NCBI GenBank assembly: GCA_938074605.1
Contig: CALJEI010000004.1
Coordinates: 101,949-165,948 of the forward strand
Reading direction: 5' to 3'
DNA from: an uncultured Ignisphaera sp.
GTDB lineage: Archaea; Thermoproteota; Thermoprotei_A; Sulfolobales; Ignisphaeraceae
DNA: 64,000 nt
Positions within the stretch are counted from its first letter, which is position 1. Each line of letters starts with the position of its first letter. This document shows positions 25,888 through 35,186 of the stretch, in pieces. The position numbers were made by a program, and so were the translations under genes. Under the pieces are notes generated by a model. That model worked only from the letters and a program-made list of their open reading frames with translations, did no database searches and was not told the origin of the DNA.

Positions 25888-26377
25888 AGCACTCCCCATA
25901 ATACTATTCTCATTTCTGTTGTACCTACTGTATTCTGGCTCAATAAGGATATATGATATAGTTACAGGAATTGTAGTATCCATAATAATAGGGATTGTAA
26001 TGGCGCCTATAGTTATTGAAAACTGGAGAAAGTCTTTAGATCTCTATAGATTCTTTTACTTAATTAAGTATATTATAGTGTATTTCTTTATATATGAGGT
26101 CAAATCACATCTAAATGTTATAAGGATAGGTTTAAGTCCTTCTATGTCAATAAGGCCTGGCATTGTTAGAGTGCCTATACGCTCTAGAAGTGGCTATGCT
26201 TTAACACTAGTATCACTATCTATAACAAATACCCCTGGCACCATTGTCATAGATGTTGATGAGGGTAAGAATGTACTATATGTTAACTGGATCTATGTAA
26301 CAACAGTAAAACCTGAAGAGGTGTATAGAGAGGTTGCAGAAAACTTTGATGCCAATGCCCAGAAGATTTTTGATTAG
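25871..26377 (+). CDS. Mrp-type antiporter subunit E (MbhA-like)
   Basis: This 168-residue protein matches MrpE: two N-terminal helices, a KYIIVYFFIYEVKSHLNVI segment near 65-83, and a cytoplasmic domain with SLSITNTPGTIVIDVD near 115-130. The start is TTG, with GGGTGG 6 bp upstream. In Mbh complexes the E homologue (MbhA) is usually the first gene; here it comes sixth, after C, so the module order is rearranged. Confidence 0.86.
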   Translation: MRRLLRALPIILFSFLLYLLYSGSIRIYDIVTGIVVSIIIGIVMAPIVIENWRKSLDLYRFFYLIKYIIVYFFIYEVKSHLNVIRIGLSPSMSIRPGIVRVPIRSRSGYALTLVSLSITNTPGTIVIDVDEGKNVLYVNWIYVTTVKPEEVYREVAENFDANAQKIFD

Positions 26378-26386
26378 GTGAATACT

Positions 26387-28039
26387 ATGATATTACATGA
26401 GGTAGGATTGATTCCAATACTCTTAGCATTAGCGGGCTTCATTACACCTATTTTTACATTATTTACACGGAATAGATACTTTTATTCAACATATATGTTG
26501 GTAATAGCTGTAATCGTTTTACTCTTTTCATATAAGACTATGAGCGCTGTAGTAGAAGGTCACATAGTTGTTTATCCATTTGGTGGATGGCCACCCCCTC
26601 TCGGTATAACATATACTGTAGATTTTATGAATGGTGTTCTAGGACTTCTAGCATCTGTATTATTCTTAAAGATTTCTATCTATAGCTTTTGGTACTATGG
26701 AAAGATCACAGGATATGAGTGGCTTACAACATTAATACTACTGCTCATGACGGGAGTTATAGGCTGTTTATACACAGGTGATATATTCAACTTTTTTGTT
26801 ATGCTTGAAATACTATGTGTATCCTCATATGCTCTTGTAGCATTCTTTAAGAAGAGAAGATGGGCTATAGAGGCGTCTATTAGCTATGCATTTATAGGAG
26901 CAATTGCAACAACATTCTTTCTATTTGGTGTTTCATTTATATATGCAGCCTACGGCACACTAAATATGGCTGACATAGCAGCAAAAGCTCAGAACATACC
27001 ACTAACTACGATGAACTTGTGGAGTGGCTTATGTATTGATGATATATGTTTTGGGAACATAGCATTAGCATCAGTTGTATCTATAGCTTTAATGCTTTGG
27101 GCATTAACTTTTGAAGCAGGTCTCTTCCCAAACAATTATTGGTTACCAAGTGCATATACTGAAGCGCCAACACCGGCTTCTGCATTGTTTGCTGGTATTG
27201 TTGATAAGGTTGGTACATACGGTGTATTAAGGGTGATGCTAACAATATTCTCTAGTAGCTCAATATTAATGTTTAAAGTTCTTGGAATATCCTTTAGAGA
27301 TTTAGTGTTGCTAATTCTAAGTATCCTTGGAATGGTATCAGGCTACCTTGGTTCACTCGTAATGATTATACAGAGAGATGTAAAGAGGTTTCTTTCCTAT
27401 AGCACTATAAGCCACATAGGGCTACTGTTCATACCATTTATAGGGCTTTCCTCTAATTACTCTGAAGAAGTTATAGCTAAAACTCTTGCAGCAATACTAT
27501 TTCATAGCATTGTACATGCTCTAAGCGAATCTATGCTATTTATAGGTTTAGGAACACTGGCTACTATATCAGGAAGTAGGAAGATAGATGATATGAGTGG
27601 TTATGGAAGGTTATATCCTATTATAACACTAGCCATAACCCTAGGTCTATTAAATTTACTGGGTTTGGCTCCCTTCCCAGGCTTCTTCAGCAAATATATG
27701 ATGTTTTTACCAATGATAGAAGCTTCAGCATATCTACAAGCAATATCAATAGTAATAATTAGCGGAATATCAGCTGTAGGCTACTTTAGAATAATATATC
27801 TATTGTTTTTACCTAAACCAAAGAATATTCAAGAGAAGCACAGAATTGTTTTGCCATCAATACTATGCATTAGTGTTGCATTAATTCTTTTAATACTTGG
27901 AATAACGTACATGATATATGGGGTCTATGATACAATGGTTGGATATGGCAAAATGGTTGTATCTAGTGATGGTGTTAGAGAGTATATAATGGCGGTAGAT
28001 ATAGTGTATATGAAGCTTATTAGTGGAGGTGGTAAGTAG
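26387..28039 (+). CDS. MrpD/MbhH-type antiporter-like subunit
   Basis: This 550-residue protein has about 14 helices and matches MrpD/MbhH. Early motifs are PFGGWPPPLGITYTVDF and the GDIFNFFVMLEILCVSSYALVA stretch, given here as GDIFNFFVMLEI and SSYALVAF, carrying the conserved TM5 glutamate. In the TM7 region, where related subunits have a lysine (K-A-A-x-x-P), it reads FEAGLFPNNYWLP with Glu243. A lysine is kept in TM8 (VDKVGTYG). ATG at 26387 with AGGTGA 6 bp before it is preferred to GTG at 26378. It pumps ions in the hydrogenase complex. Confidence 0.87.
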   Translation: MILHEVGLIPILLALAGFITPIFTLFTRNRYFYSTYMLVIAVIVLLFSYKTMSAVVEGHIVVYPFGGWPPPLGITYTVDFMNGVLGLLASVLFLKISIYSFWYYGKITGYEWLTTLILLLMTGVIGCLYTGDIFNFFVMLEILCVSSYALVAFFKKRRWAIEASISYAFIGAIATTFFLFGVSFIYAAYGTLNMADIAAKAQNIPLTTMNLWSGLCIDDICFGNIALASVVSIALMLWALTFEAGLFPNNYWLPSAYTEAPTPASALFAGIVDKVGTYGVLRVMLTIFSSSSILMFKVLGISFRDLVLLILSILGMVSGYLGSLVMIIQRDVKRFLSYSTISHIGLLFIPFIGLSSNYSEEVIAKTLAAILFHSIVHALSESMLFIGLGTLATISGSRKIDDMSGYGRLYPIITLAITLGLLNLLGLAPFPGFFSKYMMFLPMIEASAYLQAISIVIISGISAVGYFRIIYLLFLPKPKNIQEKHRIVLPSILCISVALILLILGITYMIYGVYDTMVGYGKMVVSSDGVREYIMAVDIVYMKLISGGGK

Positions 28040-29562
28040 TGGAAATACTTTACTATGTACTGTTATCCATGGTAACACTCATAGTTATAGGTAGTATATT
28101 TAGGAATAGAGTTGCGAGAGGTATCGGATATATTGTTCTTGCTGTAATACCGTTGCACTCAATGATTATAGGAGGTCCTTGGGATTTCATATCATCTATG
28201 CTAGCAATTTTAGCTGCAATAGTAGGACTTGCATCATCAATGTATACAAATAGTTATGAAGAGCTTAAATATGGTGGTGGACATCTCCATATACTTATAG
28301 ACGTATTTGCAGTAGCAGTCTATACTACATTTACAGCAATGGACATAATAACATTTATAGTATGTTGGTTAATTGCTGAGATTATAGGATTCTTTGCCAT
28401 AGTCTATGAGGTTGAAAGAAAAACACTCACAGCTGGATTAAGATACATAGTTGTATCTATGATACCATCAGATATAGCGCTTATGACACTTTTAACATCC
28501 TTATCTATGAAGGTGGGGTTTGTAGAAGCTTTATTTACTTCAATTAATGAGGTGGGCAATCTATTGGTTGGGCTACCTCCAATACTGTATATAATGATGA
28601 TGTTGGGGTTTATAGCTAAAGCCGCAGTAATACCGCTACACTTTTGGCTTCCAGATGCACATTCACTTGCACCAGCTCCTGCTTCGGCAATACTATCTGG
28701 TGTCATGGTTAAAATTGGTGTATATGGTGTATTTAGAATACTACCATCAGTAGATATGATGTATATACTTATCACATTTCTATTCTTTGGTGCTATAACG
28801 GGTGTTTATGGAGGTCTTTTAGCTTTAGCACAAAATGATATTAAGAGAATACTTGCATATAGCACAATTGAGCATACGGGACTTATAGTAACTGAACTTA
28901 TGGTGTATAGACTGACTAACCTTTTAATACCTCTAGAAGCTGCCTTAGCCATAGTATGCTCACATGCGCTATATAAATCAGCATTATTTCTAAATTCAGG
29001 CTCTATAGAGATCTACTCACATACAAGAGAGATATCTAGATTAGGCTATTTAGCAAGAGAAATACCTAGTGAAGCTCTTTCAGCACTAATTTCTATTCTA
29101 TCACTGATAGGTGTACCTCCAACAATTGGATTTATAGCAAAACTATTCCTACTTGTAGCGTCGATATACTATTTAATTATAGATCCAATACTAGGAACAA
29201 TTTTAATAGTCTTAATATCATTTGCAATAACTTTGGCTGCAATATATAGCATTAAATATGCTACAGCATACTGGGGTACATGGAGGGGTGGTATAGAGTC
29301 TAAAAAAATTGGTATGGATTTAGAAATTTTAAAAAAGAAATTAACTATGTGGGAGTACATACCTGCGCTACTAGGAATTGTCGGAACACCTCCAATTACT
29401 ATCGCTATAATCACCATATTAGGGCACGAAATCGTAAGACTTGAATTAGCACTGCCACTATTTTTATCCACTATAATATTTTTAGCGTTTACTTACTATA
29501 TGTATATACGTTTGAAAGCGGCTTCAAGAGATGTTCAATGGCTTGGAGGTGCATTACCATGA
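28039..29562 (+). CDS. Second antiporter-like subunit (HyfB/HycC type)
   Basis: This 507-residue, roughly 14-helix protein is a second NuoL/M/N relative, closer to HycC/HyfB. It keeps the TM7 lysine (FIAKAAVIPLHFWLPDAHS, Lys194) and APAPASAILSGVMVKIGVYG, plus the KRILAYSTIEHTG segment. The start is GTG, with GGAGGTGG upstream, and overlaps the previous stop. Two antiporter-like subunits in one complex recall the Pyrococcus MBS (Mbx) system, but here the large subunit still has the nickel-binding cysteines. Confidence 0.87.
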   Translation: MEILYYVLLSMVTLIVIGSIFRNRVARGIGYIVLAVIPLHSMIIGGPWDFISSMLAILAAIVGLASSMYTNSYEELKYGGGHLHILIDVFAVAVYTTFTAMDIITFIVCWLIAEIIGFFAIVYEVERKTLTAGLRYIVVSMIPSDIALMTLLTSLSMKVGFVEALFTSINEVGNLLVGLPPILYIMMMLGFIAKAAVIPLHFWLPDAHSLAPAPASAILSGVMVKIGVYGVFRILPSVDMMYILITFLFFGAITGVYGGLLALAQNDIKRILAYSTIEHTGLIVTELMVYRLTNLLIPLEAALAIVCSHALYKSALFLNSGSIEIYSHTREISRLGYLAREIPSEALSALISILSLIGVPPTIGFIAKLFLLVASIYYLIIDPILGTILIVLISFAITLAAIYSIKYATAYWGTWRGGIESKKIGMDLEILKKKLTMWEYIPALLGIVGTPPITIAIITILGHEIVRLELALPLFLSTIIFLAFTYYMYIRLKAASRDVQWLGGALP

Positions 29563-29855
29563 GCTACTCATTAGGATCTATAATTCAGCGTTTAGCTGAA
29601 CGCTTTCAGCGTCGGATAGAGTATGTATTTCTACGTAGTAAAGGATTCTATAGTCTATTAGTAGACAAAATAATTAAAGCCCATGACTATATTGCTAGAG
29701 AGGATATTGTTATAAAAATACTAAAATCTACTGCACTATCTATTCTAAAGCTTCAGTGTGTTTTAGAGGATGCACTATCAGCTACATCAATCCTATTTGA
29801 ACTCTTTATCTCAATTTCAATAATATTTATAATGGTGTTGGTATGGCATTTATAG
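29559..29855 (+). CDS. Small membrane subunit, MbhI-like
   Basis: This 98-residue protein is polar and helical for about 70 residues, then has one C-terminal transmembrane helix (SISIIFIMVLVW). Position and shape resemble MbhI, which supplies a lateral helix and anchor in the Pyrococcus complex. Sequence similarity alone is not enough for me to be sure. ATG at 29559 overlaps the previous stop and has GGAGGTG about 8 bp upstream; an ATG 21 bp earlier is less well placed. Its end overlaps the MbhM-like gene by 13 bp. Confidence 0.6.
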   Translation: MSYSLGSIIQRLAERFQRRIEYVFLRSKGFYSLLVDKIIKAHDYIAREDIVIKILKSTALSILKLQCVLEDALSATSILFELFISISIIFIMVLVWHL

Positions 29856-30721
29856 AGACTATATCAATAGGTATTTCAATGCTTCTATATATCTTTTTTC
29901 CTCCTCTTCTAGATGGAATTGAGAGAAAGATTAAAGCAAAGATACAGACTCGCTATGGTCCACCAACAGTGTTTCAAACCTGGTATGATATAATAAAACT
30001 TATTTCTAAAGAGCTTAAAATTCCTCCTACACTTCAATATGGTGTATTTCTACTCACTCTAGCTTTTTCATTTGTAATTGTAGTACTCTATCTTCTATCC
30101 TATATTCCAGTATCATTAAACATATATATGTTAACGATTGTCATTATATTAATTGTTTCTTTACATAGTATATTAGCATTTGTAAGCATATTGTCATCAA
30201 ATCCATTTTCAATAATTGGTATTTTTAGAGGCTTAACCATAGATATAGTAAATGAGATGGGGTTTCTAACATCAATACTTGTATACTACCTAACTATAAA
30301 AACCTTCAATCCATCGATAAAATCTTTCTTACTTCTACTGTTTTCTTTACTATTTGTATTTATAGTATCATATGTAGGTAGTAAGAGGCTTCCATATGAT
30401 TTACATGAGGCTGAACCAGAGCTAGCCTCAGGTTCGGTAATAGAGTTTTCAGGACCCATATTAGCTCTCTACCTATATCTACATCTTATTGATAGATATA
30501 CTATGGTTGCTTTACCCATAGCTATAGGAGTAGCCATAGGATTGCAACTATCGCCACTTATATCACTGCTTCTTATTCATGTAATTGCAGTAGTGATATA
30601 TGTATTCTTTGGCGTTATTGCAGTTCTTTTAGGACGGTCTAGAATTGATATAGCTGTCAAAACGCTTATGCTTATATATTTAATAATCATCTTATTGTGG
30701 ATAGTGGTGAAACTTATATGA
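29843..30721 (+). CDS. Hydrogenase membrane anchor, NuoH/HycD/MbhM family
   Basis: This 292-residue protein with about eight helices matches the NuoH-like anchor that joins the hydrogenase arm to the membrane. Typical parts are PPLLDGIERKIKAKIQTRYGPP, split here as LLDGIERKIKAKIQ and RYGPP, near residues 21-42, and the RLPYDLHEAEPELASG loop near 182-197, whose acidic residues line the proton entry. It sits between the MbhI-like gene and the catalytic large subunit, whose ATG overlaps its stop. Confidence 0.9.
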   Translation: MAFIETISIGISMLLYIFFPPLLDGIERKIKAKIQTRYGPPTVFQTWYDIIKLISKELKIPPTLQYGVFLLTLAFSFVIVVLYLLSYIPVSLNIYMLTIVIILIVSLHSILAFVSILSSNPFSIIGIFRGLTIDIVNEMGFLTSILVYYLTIKTFNPSIKSFLLLLFSLLFVFIVSYVGSKRLPYDLHEAEPELASGSVIEFSGPILALYLYLHLIDRYTMVALPIAIGVAIGLQLSPLISLLLIHVIAVVIYVFFGVIAVLLGRSRIDIAVKTLMLIYLIIILLWIVVKLI

Positions 30722-32415
30722 GTAGTGCTATAGCTAATTCCATACAGTTGCTTATGGAAGTAAGCAGCATTATCTCAAAGGTAATAGAGTTTAATGAAAA
30801 AGTGTTTGGTATAGAGCAGAGAAATGGTATTGTGAGGATTAAGATTCATAGAGATGTACTGCCATATGTTGCGCAGAAGCTGGCTACTACAAAGGGTATA
30901 TATATGAGGACTATGATGGCTTCTGATGAGAGGGATTTAGAGGGCGTATATAGGCTATACTATCTGTTTGGAATTGATAGAGAACATATAAATATTGTCC
31001 TTGAAGTAGCGGTACCTCAAGAGGATCCAAAGGTACCAACAATTGTTGATATTATTAAGGCTGCTGATTGGTATGAGCTTGAAGCCCATGATATGCTTGG
31101 CATAGAGTTTATAGATAGAAGGCTGTATAGACTTGTGTTGCCTGAGGATTGGCCTGAAAAGGTATATCCTCTTAGGAAGGAGTATTCTGTACAAGATCTT
31201 ATGAAGCTATATAGACCTAAGGCGGTAGAGTATGCAAAGGAGATAGGGGCAGAGAATATTGTAGTAATACCTATTGGGCCATACCACCCAGCTCTTCACG
31301 AACCGGAATTTTTTGAGGTATATGTTAGTGGGGAGAGGGTAATCGATGCTAAGTATGTTGGATTCATGGTTCATAGAGGTATTGAAAAACTCGGGGAAAA
31401 TATGAAATATGACCAGGTCCCATTTCTTGCTGAAAGAATATGTGGAATATGTGGATTTGTACACTCTACATCATACTGTCAAGCAGTTGAAAGCGCCTTA
31501 AATACAGATGTACCTGAAAGAGCACAATTTATAAGGTCTATAATACTAGAGATTGAGAGAATCCATAGCCATCTATTGTGGTTTGGAGTTGCCCTACACC
31601 TACTGGGATACGATACAGGCTTTATGCACTCCTGGAGAATTAGAGAGCAAGTTATGGTGCTTGCAGAGCTTTTAACAGGTAGTAGAAAGACCTATGGAAT
31701 AAATGTAGTTGGCGGTGTTAGGAGGGATATAGATAACGATAAGATTAGGAAGGCGATCGAGGTTCTAAAAAATGTTGAAGACGAGTTTAAGAAACTTGTA
31801 GAAATATCCATTAATATACCACAAGTTATTGCAAGACTTAAGGGGACAGGTGTATTGCCTCTTGGAGAAGCCATAGCCCTTTCCCTAGTCGGTCCAACGG
31901 CTAGAGGGTCAGGACTTGATAGAGATGTTAGAAGAGATTATCCCTATGCAGCCTATAGATACATAAGTTTTAGGGTTCCAACATATAGTGAGGGAGACAA
32001 TCTTGCTAGAACACTAGTTAGAGTGGATGAAGTTTTTGAAAGTATCAATATGCTTTACCAACTACTTGATAAAGTTCCCTCTGGAGAGATAAGAGTTGAG
32101 TCATGGACTGTAGAACCATATAGATTAGGTGTAGGATCTGTTGAAGCTCCTAGGGGCGAGGTTATACATGTACTTTTAACAGGAAGATATTCACCCTATA
32201 GGTGGAGGGTTAGGGCACCAACCTACCAAAATTTACCAGCAGTTTCAATAATGCTTAAGGGAGTAGATTTAGCGGATGTACCTCTAACAATAGCAAGTAT
32301 TGATCCATGTTTTTCTTGTACTGATAGGGCAATCGTAATAGATATAGGTAGAAGTGTTATTAAGACAATTCCCATAGAGTTCCTTTCACTAAAGGGTTCT
32401 AAAGCTATAAGGTGA
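30718..32415 (+). CDS. Group 4 [NiFe] hydrogenase large subunit with N-terminal NuoC-like domain (HycE/MbhKL type)
   Basis: This 565-residue protein fuses a NuoC-like domain (about 1-170, with DIIKAADWYELEAHDMLG near 110-127) to the catalytic large subunit. Both nickel-binding motifs are present: ERICGICGFVHS with Cys242 and Cys245, and DPCFSCTDR with Cys531 and Cys534. About 28 residues follow that Arg, as in HycE, where they are cut off by a HycI-type protease. So it should be an active hydrogenase, exchanging H2 and protons with ferredoxin. ATG at 30718 overlaps the previous stop; a GTG at 30697 is less likely. No maturation protease gene is in the window. Confidence 0.93.
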   Translation: MSSAIANSIQLLMEVSSIISKVIEFNEKVFGIEQRNGIVRIKIHRDVLPYVAQKLATTKGIYMRTMMASDERDLEGVYRLYYLFGIDREHINIVLEVAVPQEDPKVPTIVDIIKAADWYELEAHDMLGIEFIDRRLYRLVLPEDWPEKVYPLRKEYSVQDLMKLYRPKAVEYAKEIGAENIVVIPIGPYHPALHEPEFFEVYVSGERVIDAKYVGFMVHRGIEKLGENMKYDQVPFLAERICGICGFVHSTSYCQAVESALNTDVPERAQFIRSIILEIERIHSHLLWFGVALHLLGYDTGFMHSWRIREQVMVLAELLTGSRKTYGINVVGGVRRDIDNDKIRKAIEVLKNVEDEFKKLVEISINIPQVIARLKGTGVLPLGEAIALSLVGPTARGSGLDRDVRRDYPYAAYRYISFRVPTYSEGDNLARTLVRVDEVFESINMLYQLLDKVPSGEIRVESWTVEPYRLGVGSVEAPRGEVIHVLLTGRYSPYRWRVRAPTYQNLPAVSIMLKGVDLADVPLTIASIDPCFSCTDRAIVIDIGRSVIKTIPIEFLSLKGSKAIR

Positions 32416-32420
32416 AGTAC

Positions 32421-32921
32421 ATGGTTAAATTCTTAAAGATTCTCCCTATAGCAATAAAGACAGGTACTGTAACCATAAAGTACCCATATCAAGAGCCGTT
32501 AATAACAGAGTCGTTTCGTGGAGCTATAGAGATTGATCCAAATAAATGTGTAGGATGTGGTGCATGTACACGTATATGCCCCCCCAAAGCTCTTACGATG
32601 ACAATAGAGAGTAATACAATAATTTTAAAGTATTTTGTTGGAAGATGTATATTCTGTGGTATGTGTGCTGATACATGTCCGGAAAAAGCAATTAGTATAA
32701 CAAAGGAGTTTGAACTTGCTACAGGTAATATCTTTGATCTCTATGCAGATGTAGAACATGAGGTTAAAACATGTCCTATATGTGGAAAAACCTTTATTAC
32801 TAGAAAACTTAGCGATAAAATTATATCAAAGGTTCCTGACATACCATTAGAAACTATGGATCTTTGTCCTGATTGTAGAAGAAAAGAAACGCTAAAGAAA
32901 TTTATAGGTGTGCCAGAGTAA
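32421..32921 (+). CDS. Hydrogenase 2x[4Fe-4S] subunit (NuoI/HycF/MbhN family)
   Basis: This 166-residue protein has two ferredoxin motifs, CVGCGACTRICPPKAL and CIFCGMCADTCPEKAI, in the first 95 residues. A C-terminal zinc-ribbon-like pair (CPICGK and CPDCRR) follows, as in HycF. It carries electrons from ferredoxin to the small subunit. ATG at 32421 has AAGGTGA 5 bp upstream. It lies 5 bp after the large subunit and overlaps the small subunit by one base. Confidence 0.9.
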   Translation: MVKFLKILPIAIKTGTVTIKYPYQEPLITESFRGAIEIDPNKCVGCGACTRICPPKALTMTIESNTIILKYFVGRCIFCGMCADTCPEKAISITKEFELATGNIFDLYADVEHEVKTCPICGKTFITRKLSDKIISKVPDIPLETMDLCPDCRRKETLKKFIGVPE

Positions 32922-33442
32922 TGGTTCAATTACTTGGTGGAGAGTTAAACTCCAAAGGCATAGATTTGAGAAAAGCTCTATCAAGAATTAAAAGAAGCAT
33001 ATGGGTTTACCATATTAATACGGGGAGCTGTAATGGCTGTGATATAGAGATACTAGATGTCCTAACCCCCTATTTTGATGTTGAGAGATTTGGAATAAAG
33101 CTTGTGGCAAGCCCTAGACATGCTGATCTAGCACTTCTGACAGGGCCTATAACAATAAAAACATTTTCAAAGGTCTACAGAGCTCTTAATGCAATGCCTA
33201 GACCAAGATTTGTACTAGCTATAGGTTCGTGTGCTGTTGGTGGTAATATATGGTTTGAATCCTATTCAACTTTAGGTGGCTTTCCTAAGGCTCTTGAAAT
33301 GTTTAGTGAGATGGGTTTAGAGATAGATGGTGTTGTATATGTTCCTGGATGCCCAGCAAGACCAGAAGCCATAATATATGGGGCGGCAACACTACTTGGT
33401 CTACAAAAGCCTAAAACTAGATATAGAAGGTTTAAAGCATGA
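32921..33442 (+). CDS. Hydrogenase small subunit (NuoB/HycG/MbhJ family)
   Basis: This 173-residue protein holds the proximal [4Fe-4S] cluster next to the nickel site. The cysteine motifs GSCNGCDIE near residues 35-43, AIGSCAVGG near 101-109 and VPGCPARPE near 139-147 are complete. No signal peptide is seen, so the active site faces the cytoplasm as usual for group 4. Gene order (large, ferredoxin, small) differs from Mbh, where the small subunit comes before the large. The next gene overlaps by 4 bp. Confidence 0.93.
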   Translation: MVQLLGGELNSKGIDLRKALSRIKRSIWVYHINTGSCNGCDIEILDVLTPYFDVERFGIKLVASPRHADLALLTGPITIKTFSKVYRALNAMPRPRFVLAIGSCAVGGNIWFESYSTLGGFPKALEMFSEMGLEIDGVVYVPGCPARPEAIIYGAATLLGLQKPKTRYRRFKA

Positions 33443-33702
33443 GGGTAAAGATATCTGTATGTAGCAGATATTTCTATAGGGATCCACCTATACCCAGATC
33501 AAGACATATCATCCCAACAATAACTCTGTGTCATGAGATAGGTGAAAGAATTATTGATGAGCATTCATTACCTAACGACATCGTAGATCATATTAGTAGG
33601 ATTGGCTATATAAACATTTTTAATGCTGAAAAGGCTAGAGCTCTTTTTAGAATAGAGCTCTCAGAAGATCAATATATAAAGATAACTCTATTAAGTAGGT
33701 AA
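33439..33702 (+). CDS. Small protein of unknown function in the hydrogenase operon
   Basis: This 87-residue protein is not recognised. It is basic and soluble, with a region IPTITLCHEIGERIIDEHS near residues 25-43 and no cysteine pair or membrane helix. Its ATG overlaps the small-subunit stop by 4 bp (ATGA), so it is surely translated with the hydrogenase. By position it could be an accessory factor similar in role to HycH, but there is no sequence support for that name. Confidence 0.6.
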   Translation: MRVKISVCSRYFYRDPPIPRSRHIIPTITLCHEIGERIIDEHSLPNDIVDHISRIGYINIFNAEKARALFRIELSEDQYIKITLLSR

Positions 33703-33730
33703 GAAGGATGAACATGTATAGGTGGGTAGA

Positions 33731-34240
33731 TTGAGTAGTATAGAGAAATTACAAACACCAACTACAATGGGCTTCAGAAGGCTTATAGACTATGATAGAT
33801 GTATAGGCTGTGGGGTATGTGAAGAAGTATGTAGATTCATTAATGATGGGAGACCCTTTATAGTACTTTATAGAGTTGTGAGTGGAATAGATAGACCAAT
33901 ATCGTGTTTTCACTGTGCTAAAGCACCATGTGTATTAGTATGTCCAACGAACGCTCTAAGCTATGATAGTCAAGGGGCTGTCATAGTATCTATTACTAAA
34001 TGTATTGGCTGTACATCCTGTATAGCAGCATGTCCATTTGGAATACCTGAACTACTACCAATAGGACATGTCGATAAATGTGATCTCTGTAAAAAACTTA
34101 GGGCACAAGATTTAGAGCCTGGGTGTATAGCTACCTGTCCATCAAATGCTATTCTATGGGGATCTTCTGAGGAAATAACAAAGGTAATGCGTGAAAAATC
34201 GCTAAAAAGAATTATAAAAACATACACCCTCTACACTTAG
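33731..34240 (+). CDS. Four-cluster [4Fe-4S] ferredoxin (HycB/CooF type) of the hydrogenase operon
   Basis: This protein of about 169 residues has four [4Fe-4S] motifs of the HycB/CooF class: CIGCGVCEEVC, CFHCAKAPCVLVCP, CIGCTSCIAACP and CDLCKK with a late CIATCP. In enteric formate hydrogenlyase and in CO-dependent hydrogenases, such a protein links a catalytic dehydrogenase to the membrane hydrogenase. Here formylmethanofuran dehydrogenase or CODH are candidate donors (inference). TTG at 33731 is preferred to GTG at 33722, because AGGTGGG lies just before it. It is the last gene of the operon. Confidence 0.82.
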   Translation: MSSIEKLQTPTTMGFRRLIDYDRCIGCGVCEEVCRFINDGRPFIVLYRVVSGIDRPISCFHCAKAPCVLVCPTNALSYDSQGAVIVSITKCIGCTSCIAACPFGIPELLPIGHVDKCDLCKKLRAQDLEPGCIATCPSNAILWGSSEEITKVMREKSLKRIIKTYTLYT

Positions 34241-34318
34241 ACTAGGAATTGTTATATAAATCACTAGTTGATGGATTAAATCTAATTTAGTGTATCTAAA
34301 TCTAGTTCATACTAAGCT

Positions 34319-34987
34319 TTATCCCTCTTCCTCTACAGTTGGCTTAGATATTTCAAATACTATCTTTTCATAGCCTCCTGTTTTCCTACCCCTATATCCA
34401 TATATAGCTAAAATATTTCCTCTCACAATATCCCACTCCTCACCACTAGAACCCATATTGACTTCAAGTATTTTTGAGCCTGGGGGAAATATCCAGTAGA
34501 CTACATAGTTGTATTCTATTAGTTCAGACTCATAGAAATTCTCATATATATTCCTACCCATTCTTATTGGAGCTCTAAACCTTATTGTAAAGACTATATA
34601 GGGTTTTGTTCTAGATTCTGCAAAACCAACATCTATCATAACTACGTGAGGATATACCCTAACGTTGTTAACTATAACTTTTTCTTGATCTAGAAATTCC
34701 TGCATATTTGCCCAAAGCTTTGCTATTTCATCATTAAAAAGCTTTTCATCTCGCATAATAGTACTGTAGTACTCTAGTGGGTCATGATAGTGAAATAATA
34801 GGTAGTACGCTATATAGTCCATGCTAACGAAGAATAAGCCATATGCATAGATAGGCTTCACTTGTTTACTTGCCTCTTCTAAGAATCTCTGGCTTACCAT
34901 AGCTGGCATACCACTACTATAACTACTATAGTTTCTTAACATCTTTAACTTTTTAACTCCTATAGTATAAAGATTAGATATGAGCAT
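34319..34987 (-). CDS. Archaeal protein of unknown function
   Basis: This 222-residue soluble protein is not recognised. It is rich in Tyr, Glu and Arg, has no cysteine motif, and its C-terminal half looks beta-rich (VVMIDVGFAESRTKPYIVF, IVRGNILAIYGYRG). Internal ATGs at residues 16, 27 and 30 are possible starts. An AT-rich TTTTTAAAG element about 45 bp upstream may be its promoter. It stands alone between the hydrogenase operon and a decayed gene, so context gives no clue. Confidence 0.6.
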   Translation of the reverse strand: MLISNLYTIGVKKLKMLRNYSSYSSGMPAMVSQRFLEEASKQVKPIYAYGLFFVSMDYIAYYLLFHYHDPLEYYSTIMRDEKLFNDEIAKLWANMQEFLDQEKVIVNNVRVYPHVVMIDVGFAESRTKPYIVFTIRFRAPIRMGRNIYENFYESELIEYNYVVYWIFPPGSKILEVNMGSSGEEWDIVRGNILAIYGYRGRKTGGYEKIVFEISKPTVEEEG

Positions 34988-35186
34988 AGTGATGGAAAAA
35001 CTATTGAAAGTTTGAGGAGATGGGATAGATTATTAAGCTTTAAAAATTATATTCTTTTTAGAGTGAAGATGGGATAAAAAGGTAGTTATGCACTTAGAAA
35101 GTTAAAGCTAAGAAGATTTTTTGTATTATCAACAGAAGATATAGGTTATTTATCCCTATAGCCATTTAGTAAAGTCTTTACACTAT

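Noticed and set aside
28039..29562. A respiratory NADH/F420H2 dehydrogenase (complex I) rather than a hydrogenase
   Set aside because: The large subunit of the same operon has both CxxC nickel motifs and a HycE-like C-terminal extension, and the Nuo-specific input subunits are missing.
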